Positions 44,001 through 61,418 of a stretch of 64,000 nt of DNA are shown piece after piece. The stretch covers positions 3,221,000 to 3,284,999 of the forward strand of contig JASKMD010000020.1 of the NCBI GenBank assembly GCA_030144725.1, written 5' to 3'. The position numbers and the translations under genes are program-made. The notes beneath the pieces are model-generated. The model had not been told where the DNA came from and made no database searches. It saw only the letters and a list, made by a program, of their open reading frames with translations. This stretch comes from Haematococcus lacustris (lineage: Eukaryota; Chlorophyta; Chlorophyceae; Chlamydomonadales; Haematococcaceae). Within the stretch, counting starts at the first letter, position 1, and the number at the start of each line of letters is the position of its first letter.

Positions 44001-47000
44001 TTGGCCCCTGACATCATGTAGGGTTAGGGTTGAGGTTAGGGTTAGGGCTATAGACTGGCTGGGTAGGTCCCTTAGCCATTGCTGCCCTAGTCTCCTCCCC
44101 CCTCCCCGCCTGCCATGACTTGCGGCCAGGGGCGTTTGGGGCCTCCAGCAGCCCCTTTGGCACCAGCAACCTGTTCGGGGCCAAGCCCGCCACCCCAAGC
44201 TTTGGGACCCCCACCCCCGGGGTGTTTGGCGCCCCTGCAGCCAGCACGCCCGCCTTTGGCACCGGAGGCCTGTTTGGAGGTGAGGCTCCACGCCTAAGCT
44301 GCTGGTGGGCAAGGCCACGCAGGCGCTGACGGTGATACTGGCGCAAACCCACCATCACCACCCCATGACATCAGAGCAGAGCAGGGGCAAAGGGGGGCCG
44401 CTATTAAGGCCACGCAGGCACGCAGGCGCTAACGGTTGAATCGACTTAGAAACCACCATCACCCCGTCACACATGAGAGCAGAGCAGGGGTGGAGGGAAC
44501 TTGAGGTGGGGCTGAGGAGGGCACTGCGGCGTTTGTCAGGTGCTGGGAGCAGGCCGCGGCCCAGGCAGCAGCTCCCCCTCCCTTGACGCCTGCCAGTGGG
44601 TGCCTGTGCAGGCGGCTTTGGCGCGACAGCTGCTGCCTCCCAGCCCCAGAGCCTGTTCGGCAGCACCTCGCCCTTCACCTCCAGCTCCGCCCCTTCACTG
44701 TTTGGGGGCGCCGCCGCCAGCGCCTTCCCGGCCTTTGGCGCCACCACACTGGGGGCAGGCCAGCCGGGGATGGCGCAGCAGGCGGGGCAGCCAGGGCTGG
44801 GGCAGGCCGTGCAGCCGCCTGGGGTGGCACAGGCCCCCTACGGGTGAGTTGGGGAGTGGAGGGAGCAGGGGGCAGGGGGGCAGGGGGGCAGGGGGGCAGG
44901 AAGGCAGGGGGCTATGTGGGCAGGGGATAGGATCAGGCAGTGAGGGTGGAGGTGGCAGGGCAGGGCGCTGCAGTTATGCTCCATACAGTTTTGCAGGGCC
45001 CTCCCTGGCACTTATAACCTGCACTCTGAGCCCTGTGCTTGACCACTTCCCTTCACAGCTTTTGGCTTGCTGCCAGGCCACTCCCGTTCTTCGCCCCTTT
45101 GTTGGCTGCATGCTCCCCTGCTCCCCTCCCCCCCCCCCCCTCGCCCTGCTGCAGCTCCTTCCCCGCGCTGCCCACCGTCACGGAGCCCAAGGTGGGCATC
45201 AGCACCCGGCCGCCTCGCACAATCTCTGCCGGCGCTCGAAGCGGCGGGGCAGGTGCAGGCGTGGGGGCAGGGGCGGCGCGGGCCTCCCCCCTGGCGAGCC
45301 TACGTGGCCCTAGCAGCCAGCCGTCACCCAGGATGGTGGGCTTGCAGGTGAGGGAGGTCGGGGGGGGGGCGGGAGGACCAGCCAGCCTGTTACCTTGGGA
45401 TGCCCTTCTTCTACCCCACCTGCCTCCCCTCTACCCCATCCTTCCCCACTTCCCCTCCCTACCCCTGCCCCTGCCCCCTTCCTCTTCCTCTTCCTCTTCC
45501 TTCACCACCCCCTCTTCACACCCCCTTGTCCTCCTTCCTTCCCTTCACCTTCCGTCGCTGTCCTGTCCCACCAGGGCCCACCACCTTCTCCCCTCTCCTT
45601 CACCTCCCCCCCCTCACCTGCTGCAGCTACCTTGCTCTACCAGGATTGCACCGCTGCACTGCACCCCACCCCACCGCACCCCACCCCACTGCCCCACCCC
45701 ACTGCCCCACCCCACTGCCCCACCCCACTGCCTGCCCTGGCCCCCTGCCCCCCCCCTACCCCAGATGTCCCGGCCCCCCTCCCTCTCCCCCCTGGGCTCC
45801 CTGGGCGCCGGCGCCTCACAGCTTCTGGCCAGCTCCTCCCAGACCACCGGCGCCTCCTCTCTCCTCTCCCTCCTGCAATCCCCCGCAGCAGCAGCCTCAG
45901 CCCAGCTGGGCAGCGCACTGCCCGGCAGCAGCCTGATGGGGGCGGCGGGGCCCCCCGGCGGCCTGCAGCAGCAGCAGCAGCAGGGGGGCGGCGGCCTCCT
46001 GCCCAGCAGAGCCAACCCCCACAAGCTCTTCATCAGGGAGCCTCCTCCCGCCACAGCCGCTGCAGCCGGTGACGGCCAGGCCGCTGCCCCCTCCTCCTCC
46101 TCCTCCACCCCCCTGGCAAATGGCACCGGGGCAGCGAATGGGGGGGTGGGGCAGCAGCCAGCCAACGGCCACGAGGGGGAGGGCAGGGCAGGGGGGGAGC
46201 CAGTGAACCCTTTTGCACCCCTGGACCCTGCCCCTGCCACACAGGCCCAGCAGCAGCAGCAGCAGCAGCAGCAGGGGGGGAGGGCGGCTGCCAGCAATGG
46301 TGCCGCGGCTGGGGGAGGCAGGGGTGCGGTGCGGGCTGCTGTCCCCCACATGAATGGCGGCGGGGACAGCAACCGCAGCCACCTGCCCAAGCTGGGGGGC
46401 CTGGCTGCTGAGGGCTACCGCTTTGAGCCACCTGCTGCTCAGCTGGATGCGATGTTTGCAGCGGACCCCAGCAGCCTGACGCAGGTGCGGGCAGCAAGGG
46501 GGGGGGAAGGGGGGGCTGGGTGGGTCAGGGGGCCTGGCCTCCGCCTGTGAATAACTTCCCCTTACAAAGCTGACCAGCGCCCCACACCCCAGCCTTGCCC
46601 CTGCCCCCTTGCCCCAGCCTCTGCCCCTTGCCCTTGGTCACCCTCACCACCAACTCGGCCCAGCCCCCATACCCCCAGCCAGACTAGGCCTAGCCCACCC
46701 CCCTCCTTTCCTAGGCCCCCCCCCACCTGGCTGCCCCGCACGCTCTTCTCCCTCACCCTAACCTCATCCACACCTGCCGTGGTCCCTGCCCCCCCCCCCC
46801 CTGCCTCACCCTCACCCTCACCCTGACCTTCACCCTCCCCCCCCTCCCCGGCCTCCTGTGTGCTGCAGGTGGTGGGCTTCTCAGTGGTGCGCCCGGGGGT
46901 TGGGTCCATTCGCTGGCTGCAGCCGGTGGATGTGACAGGGCTGCAGCTGGAGGGCATCGTCACCATCCGCCAAGGTGCGGCAGCTAGTGGGCGGCTGCAG

Positions 47001-48730
47001 ACTGCACTGGCTGCTGCGGGGCTGCTGGGGAGGGGTGAGGGGCAGGGCAGGGGGAGGAGGCCGGGAAAGCAGGGATTGGGGGAAGGATGGAAAGGGTGTG
47101 TGCACAACACGGGCAAGGCAGGAGCGGCAGTGGCTGATCGACCACAACTGCCAGCTGCTGCTTGCTGGGCTCTGCTGTGCATCCACCTGACCTGACTGAC
47201 TGGCTGGCTGGGGGGTTCAACCTGGCTAGGTCTGCAGTGACAAGGCTCAAAACAGATGGGGGGTCACACATGGCCTGGTGCCATCTGCTCCGCCGCAGCG
47301 CCCTGCTGCTGATGTGCTGCTAGTGCTGCTGCAACGGCCTGACCTCCATGGCGCCATGCTGTGTGGCTGGGCCTGCTGGCTGGGGTGGGCTGCTGCAGGG
47401 GAGGTGTTCTGCTACTCGGACTCCGACAAGCCGGCTGTGGGCCAGGGCCTGAACTGTGAGGCGGAGGTCACCCTGCTCAATGTGTACAAGGTGGGATGTA
47501 GCGGGCGGAGAGGGTGGCAGGGGGTGGAGGGGGTGGCAGGGGGTGGAGGGGGTGGAGGGGGTGGCAGGGGGTGGAGGGGGTGGCAGGGGGTGGAGGGGGT
47601 GGCAGGGGGTGGGAAACGTGGCCCAAGCCGCTGCTCACCAGCCCCTGCCCCTGGCAGCCTGCCCCTCCCCTTCCCACCTGGTGCTCCCCGCACCTGCCCC
47701 TGCCCCGCTTTTTGCGCCCCTGCGCCTGCCTCTGCCACCCCTCTTGCCCTCCCTGCCTCTGCCCCCCTTGGCCGTTCCCGCCTCTCCCTTCCTGCCCCAG
47801 CCCCTCCAGCCCCTGCCACCCTTGCCCTTGGTCCATCTACTCTGCCCCGCCCACCCCCCCTTTGCCCACTCTGCTGCTGCCTGCTGCGGCCCCCTGGCTG
47901 CAGATGGACCGGGCCACGCAGCAGCCCAGCCAGGACCCTGGCGTGCTGGTGCAGTGGGAGAAGCGGCTGAGGCAGATGTGCGCGAAGATGGGCGCGCAGT
48001 TCGTGTCCTACCGCCCTGACACTGGCGCCTGGCGCTTCAGGGTGCGGGGCACAGCGGGGGGCAGGCACTGTAGGCTGACCAGGTCGTGACCAGAGCTGGG
48101 GCGGTTGAAGGTGGTTGCGGGCAGTTGCAGGTGGTTGAGAGCGTGTGTGAGCGGCAGTGTGGAGTGAGTGCAGGGGGGGTGGCTTGCTGTCAGCAGGGCG
48201 CTGCCTGCTAGCCCTGAGAGCGTCAGAGCCCCTGGCAGGTGGCTTGCAGGGGCAGTCGTGGGGGTGGTGACCCCCTACCCTGCCCTGCCCTGCACTTCAC
48301 AGCCATCTCCTCACACAGCTGGGCACACCCACACTTCCAGTGACTGCCACTCAGTCTGCCATCTCCAGCCAGGGAGTGGGCCCCCTCCTTCTCACACGGC
48401 CCCCTTCACATCCCGCCTTGCTGCCCTGGCCTTGACCCAGGTTGAGCACTTCAGCCGTTACGGGCTGCTGGACGACGACGATGACGACGATGAGTTTGAA
48501 GATGCTGAGTTTGAAGATGCCGTAGGGGCCCCCAGCAGCCAGCAGCAGCAGCAGCAGGCGGGGGGTGGCAAGGGGGGGGGGGCGGGAAGCAAGCTGGGCT
48601 GTGGTGCAGGCACCAGCCCAAGGGGTAGGCAGGGCGCAGGGGGATGGGGGATGGGGGCGAGGGGGTGGGAGGGGAGATGTGGAGGCGGAGGAGGAGGCGG
48701 AGGAGGAGGCATCGCTGGGAGGAGCCGCAG
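41029..48730 (+). CDS. NUP98: NUP98-NUP96 precursor, NUP98 half
   Basis: NUP98 is an FG nucleoporin of the nuclear pore permeability barrier. Exons: 41029-41038 (only 10 nt, MFG), 41124-41218, 41323-41364, 41446-41514, 41592-41654, 42049-42557, 42848-42975, 43265-43720, 44130-44279, 44612-44843, 45155-45347, 45765-46484, 46869-46974, 47399-47490, 47904-48041 and 48441 to 48624 or 48730. All junctions keep phase. FG/GLFG repeats dominate from 41124 to 44843, split by a GLEBS segment (GTRSVPYQKIVEKDG ... MPAYLSKSMEELRWEDYQQG at 42420-42880), the Gle2/Rae1 binding site. The autoproteolytic domain runs from about 46410 to 48460 (GYRFEPP, GSIRWLQPVDVTGLQLE, KPAVGQGLN, GAQFVSYRPDTGAWRFRV) and ends EHFSRYGL; cleavage is expected between F and S at 48452/48453. 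An acidic DDDDDDDEFED stretch follows and leads into NUP96. Confidence 0.93.
44295..44515 (+). repeat. Dispersed GC-rich family C, two tandem copies in a NUP98 intron
   Basis: Copy 1 (44295-44395) and copy 2 (about 44404-44515) each contain the GCCACGCAGGC, CGCTGACGGT or CGCTAACGGT, CACCATCACC and AGAGCAGAGCAGGGG words found on the minus strand at 30500-30640. They lie entirely within the intron 44280-44611. Confidence 0.8.
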
Positions 48731-51382
48731 GTGAGGTGGCAAGGGGTAGGGTGGGAGGGGCTATGGTAGCAGGAGCGGGATGGAGGGGAGCATTGTGACA
48801 GGGTGTGTGTGTGGTGTGTGTGTGTGTGATTAGCAGCAGCAGCTGCAGGGTGGCTGGCAGCAGTGGATCAGGAGAGGGCGGGGCAGTGGTCAGGGCAAAG
48901 GCAGGGTAGGGCGGGGCGGACTGGTAGTCAGGGCTGGGGTGCAGGAGTGCCATATGGGAGGGCAGGGGTGGTGCCACCCACCACAAGCCTTCCTGACAGT
49001 GTGGGCAGGGCCAACGGCAGGGGGAGGCAGGTGGGTTGGGTGAGGTCAGTAGGGGGCTTACGAGCAGGCCGGGTTAGGGTGCAGCCTTGCTGATGCTGCT
49101 GTTCTTGAGCCAGAAGGGGAGGGGTGTACTGAGGGGGCCGCAGCCCAGCTACAGCAGGCTTTACGTGGCGGGGCTGGGTTTGCGCAGGGGCATGGCCAGC
49201 AGCTGCCACAGGACAGCCAGCAGGTGTGCAAGTGGGGCGCCCTAGTTGCTGCACTAGCCGTCTAGTTCCTCTGCGCTTGCCTAGGGCCTTGCATAGCCAG
49301 CGCATGCCACTCCAGCTGCCGGGCATGACCCTGCTCCCTTACCACCTCTGCGAGGGGCAGCCGGCCCCTCGTGTGTAGCCTCTGCTGCCTGGTGCCGGGG
49401 CCCGGACCCTCCGCCTCTGCTGCCCGCCAGCAGCTCCCCTAGTGCCCCCCCCACTTGACTCTTTGGCATCCCCAGCTCAGTGACAGCTGCCCTCCTACTC
49501 AGTCAGGTCTGATCTGGATGGAGCTTATCTGGTTGGGGTTGGTCTCAGCTGATCTGATTGGGTCTGGTTTGGTCTGATCTGGTCGCTTTGACTTGATTTG
49601 GCGTAGCCTGAGCCCCCCTCCTCCCCTGTTGTGCCTTGCGGCCGCAGGGCGTGCTGCCTAGCACCGTCAGCAACGTCTTTGCCGGGTCCTGCCTGGCAGC
49701 CGCCTGCCTCCGCTCACCTCCCTGTCAGAGCAGCTGGGCAGGGAATGGAAGGGAACGGCCCTGAGGGCCTGGAGGATGCTGTGCACCGCAGTCCGCAGCT
49801 GACGGGACAGCTGGGCTGGGCCAGGGCCTGGGCTGAGGACAACAGCTGATTGAAGGCAACAGCTGGCTGGGGCTGGATGTTGTCGCTGGCTGGCTTACGC
49901 CGCTACGCCGCCAGCCTGAAATGGCTGTTGAGAGCACGGACTGGGGCCGGGTGCATGGGAGGGAGCTGGGCAGCAGACTGGGCGCCTCATCTGACATTTA
50001 CCCCGTCGACACGACAGCCTGGGGGTGCACCCCCCTGGTGGGCCAGCCAGCCAGCCATCTAGCCTGCCCCAGCAGCGCCTCACTGAGGTGCTCACTTGTC
50101 GCCACCGGCCTGCAGTGCGGTTCACTAGCTAGGGATGGCTGGGCTGGCAGGCTAAACGGTTGAGCAGACCTGGCATCCTGACACCTCCGGCGATGGGGTG
50201 AAATTGTACTAAGTTCGGTCTAGGTCGAAGCCGATCAATTGGTCTGGCATGCCATGGTCTAGCTGGTCAGAGGTGTGTGGTGCGCATTGCCTGGGCCGCT
50301 GGTGTATTGCCGGTCAGCAGCGAGCAGCGGCTTGCGATGGCTTGCGCTGCCTAGTCAGCCGCATGGATGCCGGCCACATGGCAACACTCAAGTCACTGGC
50401 TGCCTTGCCTGATGTTCACGGCAAAGCTATGATGGCCCTTCAACACTGCTACCCCCCCTCCAAGACAATGTTGTCGAATATCATGCCGGTGTTTTTTGTC
50501 TTACAAAGAAAACAAAGAGGAAAATGGAAAGGCACATGCTGTGTCAAGCAATGGCGAATTGGTGGGCAATTGCCTCCGAACCTGGGTAGAGGGTGTTTTT
50601 CTTGCGACTCATTCGGCTGAGCCCGTCTCATACGTCTCATCTGTTAGTTGCCATGGTCTTGTGGCATCTGGGACTGGATAGCCGCCATTGGGCCAAGGCC
50701 AAACGCCCTCAGGCCAAAAGGGCAAGGCCGCGTATTATTCGCCGTCACACATTCTTTGGCTTTGTCAACGATGCAATGTAACAAACAATTTCTCGTCTCG
50801 TCGACGAGTTGTGGCCATCGCAAGTATTTGCCTGAGCAGCAGCAACAGCGACGACGACACCGATTTCCCGAATGGCTCAATGGACATTGCCCCTGCCTCG
50901 CTCTCGCTCCGGCCTGTCAAGCAGTGGAACCAGGCGCTTGTAGGTGCTCGAGGTGCAGGTGAACCCTCATCTGGAGGGGTACGGGTCCTGTGAGGGTGGT
51001 TGAAGCTGACCCCAGGAGCATTCACCTTGCTACCCGTGGCATTACGAAAACTGTCCCTGTCAGGATTAGAAGGGAGACCTGGCAGCAGGCCTCAGTCGTG
51101 GCTTTCCTGGTGCCTGGAGGAGGTGGTGGGCTCCTGGCTGGATACTGCTGTGCTGTTGCTGCTGCTGCTGCTGCTACTCTTCCTACTGCTGCTGCTGCAG
51201 TCCACCTGCCCCGCCCTGCTGTGCCTGCCCCCCGCCTCCACCCTGCTCCGCGCTGCCCGCTGCCGCCGCCCCCCTGCTGCGCCTGGCCCCTCCGCCTCCA
51301 CCCCCCGCCGGCTGCCCGCTGCCCCACAGGTCCCCCGGGCCGTGCCGCCCCTGCCCCTGTGTCCAGCACCGCCCCCCTGCAG
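48731..51382 (+). other. Large intron or linker region between NUP98 and NUP96 halves
   Basis: I cannot place conserved exons here with confidence. One stretch at about 50835-50952 reads NSDDDTDFPNGSMDIAPASL and ends at a GTACGG donor; it looks protein-like and could be a linker exon. The rest includes GT-rich and TGATCTGGT-type low-complexity DNA at 49500-49590. An independent small gene in this interval cannot be excluded. Confidence 0.4.
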
Positions 51383-59188
<7,806 letters not shown>

Positions 59189-59410
59189 CCCCCCCCCCAC
59201 ACACACCTGCTTCCCCCCCTCATGCCCTGCTGACTGCCTGCTGCCAGGCTGTGGTGCGGGAGGACCTGCCAGTTAGCCTGGAGTTTGGAGGCTAGTCGAG
59301 ATTTGATCACCAACCCCACCAGCTGTCTCGTCAGCAGCTGGTAGCAGGCAAGGCTAACCAGGCAAGGCAGCATCTCCACGGCCTGTGCTGCCGTCATGGA
59401 GGCAGAAGTG

Positions 59411-59415
59411 TGTAA
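59411..59415 (+). terminator. TGTAA poly(A) signal, NUP98-96
   Basis: TGTAA lies 223 nt after the NUP96 stop codon, within the usual range for algal 3' UTRs; another is near 59575. Chance occurrence is possible. Confidence 0.35.
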
Positions 59416-59667
59416 GGCTGTGCGGGGGGTGACATGGCGTCGTTAAGCAAACCTTTGCAGCTTTGCACCCTAACCCTAACCCTGGCCCTGACCCTAACAT
59501 AAGCAGCCTTGCAGCCCAGCCAAGAGCTTTGCAGTCAGGCCCTCCAAACTACCCCGACTCTTGAATTGGAAGCCTGTAAGCGGCAACCTGTATCGCAGCC
59601 ATCACCCAACACAACCGTGCCGGATAAGTGAATCGCATACACCGGTCACGACGCGGCAGTGACCTGA

Positions 59668-60219
59668 CCCCCTGCCCCTGCCCAGGGACCCCCTGCCCCT
59701 GCCCAGGCCCCCCCTGTCCCTGCCCAGCCCCCCCATCCTCCCCCAGCCCAGGCCCCACCTCCCCCTGCCCCAGCCCAGGCCCCCCCCCCTCCCCCAGCCC
59801 AGGCCCCCCCTGCCCCTGCCCAGGCCCCCCCTGCCCCAGCCCAGGACCCCCCCCCACCCCCAGCCCAGGCCCCACCCCCCCAGGCCCCACCCCCCCAGGC
59901 CCCACCCCCTCCCCCTGCCCAGGCCCAGCCCCTCCCTGCAGCACCTGGCCCAGCCCCACCACCCCAGGGCCCCCCCGGGGGCAGGTGGCTGGACCGGGAC
60001 ACCAACGGGTGCCTGAACTTGCAGCGCATTGGGGAGAGCAGGCAGCGCCCCATAGAGCTGTGCAGGTGGGATGACCTTGAGGCTCTGCCCCCCATTGGCG
60101 AGGAGTACCAGCAGCGCTACAAGCTGGTCAATGACCGGCTGCCCAAAGGCAGGCAGTGGTTGCACCGGGCTGCAGAGTACCGGCGGGGCATTGATGGTCG
60201 GGCCCGCAACAATGCATAA
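59668..60219 (+). pseudogene. Fanzor/TnpB-like C-terminal fragment
   Basis: An open stretch follows an in-frame TGA at 59665-59667. It begins with about 100 Pro/Ala/Gln-rich residues made of PPPAQA-type repeats, then reads GGRWLDRDTNGCLNLQRIG and ESRQRPIELCRW, ending GIDGRARNNA before TAA 60217-60219. The block DRDTNGCLN matches the RuvC-III motif (DRDxNAAxN) of TnpB and its eukaryotic relatives, Fanzors, where the Asp is a catalytic, metal-binding residue. TnpB/Fanzor proteins are RNA-guided nucleases carried by mobile elements. The zinc-ribbon cysteines and RuvC-I and RuvC-II motifs that should precede it are not visible upstream, so this is a last exon or, more likely, a 5'-truncated copy. 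Family A follows within 25 bp of the stop. Confidence 0.5.
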
Positions 60220-60241
60220 GGCCCTAGTAGTTTCACACAGG

Positions 60242-60433
60242 CTGTCAGCCTTACAAAAGCATAATGCTGTTAGTTTTGATGAGGAGCCCAGTGGTCTGTC
60301 CCGGGAAAGTGCCACCAGATTGGGGTTTGCAGTCATCAAGGGTGCGACCGAGGATGCTACAACTTGATTGTAGTAGCTGAGTGAGATTACCCACAGGCCG
60401 ACATGTTGTTCCTTGTTGAATGAGTTTTGTTGG
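60242..60433 (+). repeat. Dispersed family A, copy 3, directly 3' of the Fanzor-like ORF
   Basis: About 190 bp matching 39243-39430 and, in part, 31938-32053 and 24154-24171. It starts about 22 bp after the stop codon of the Fanzor-like fragment, in the same orientation. It contains GTTTTGATGAGGAGCC, AAGTGCCACCAG, ATCAAGGGTGC, CTGAGTGAGATTACCCACAG and ends TTGTTGAATGAGTTTTGTTG. Confidence 0.9.
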
Positions 60434-60647
60434 CCTGACGTAGCGAGAATACCCCGACGTTTTATGCCACTGAACGCCTGCAGAAGCACTGCAGGCCTGG
60501 CTGTCCGTTGTTTTTATGGGCAGGCTTGCTACCCAGCCCGCCAGCACAGCTCCCACCTGCAGGTTCCCAATGCACTTCATAGTTTGCACCTGCCTGGCCG
60601 CAGGGTCAGCCTCAGAGCCTCGGTGACACACTGGTACTTTGATGTAA

Positions 60648-60907
60648 AATTATAGCCTAGTATAGCCTAGGCTATAATTACAAGTATAGCCTAGGCTTCG
60701 TTGGGTGGCCACAGATCTGTGGTCCAAGCGCGTCTGGGGTGACTGCGGTTTGGCAGGAAGGATCCCCCTTTGTATCGCGAGTTCTTGAGATGTAATGGAC
60801 CTCACTTCCGCTCCACTCCGGTTGCCGGCGCTCCGGTTAGATGCCAACCTGATGCACACCCCAACACAGCCACTCCGCTTGGATAATGTAACTAAATCCC
60901 TGAGATG
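60648..60907 (+). repeat. Dispersed family B, copy 2 (inverted repeat plus conserved block)
   Basis: AATTATAGCCTAG at 60648-60660 and CTAGGCTATAATT at 60667-60679 form a perfect 13-bp inverted repeat around TATAGC, followed by a further TATAGCCTAGGC. About 112 bp on, 60792-60907 matches 39124-39239. Both copies pair a CTAGG palindrome with the same downstream block at a similar distance. Confidence 0.8.
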
Positions 60908-61418
60908 CCCCCGAGGGCGAAACGCAAGCGCCCCGTCTCTCCCACGCGGAGTGCAGCCGGTAAGCCGTAATGCTCAACGACAGGCAAGGCTCCCCCGAAG
61001 CTAACTGACGACGCGACGCAGTGTGCGCCACGCGACATTGCGACTCCGCTGTGCTGTGCTTTCCCGTGTTTGCAGGTGCCAGTGTGTAACGGCGAGCCTC
61101 GAGCGACACCGTTCCCCTTTGCCCGCGACACCTGTGTACTGCCTATGGCGGGCGCAGGTGGGCGCATTACTTTTACCGAGTGAGTAGGGCAGGTTAAAGC
61201 CTAGCAGCGCAAGCTGTGAGGATAACTGGTTCGATTCCAGGGGGCCCCGTTCTAAGCCCTAGCCCTCTCACGAGGTTCTCTGTAACTCCGCTCCATGACA
61301 GTTTCTTCGCAGTCACACGCTAGACGATCGCTCGGCTTATAGCGTGGTTCAGCACGTTACAGATGGTTTCCGACCAGACTAGCGTCTGACTGAGAAGTCT
61401 GTCCCTCAGCATTCGGTC
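60908..61418 (+). other. Leader region upstream of Gag, with tRNA B-box-like sequence
   Basis: No coding sequence is supported. If the element has LTRs, the 5' LTR end and primer-binding site should lie here, but without the 3' LTR in the window I cannot mark them. GGTTCGATTCC at 61228-61238 fits a tRNA B box exactly and sits in a short 4-bp CTGG/CCAG hairpin, but no acceptor stem is visible. Confidence 0.4.

Noticed and set aside
59549..60095. Minus-strand Gly/Ala/Trp-rich reading frames
   Set aside because: They are antisense to the Pro/Ala/Gln-rich prefix of the Fanzor-like fragment; the plus strand carries the recognisable RuvC-III block.
61185..61245. Genuine tRNA gene
   Set aside because: Only a B-box-like hairpin is present; no acceptor stem, anticodon stem or convincing A box can be drawn.
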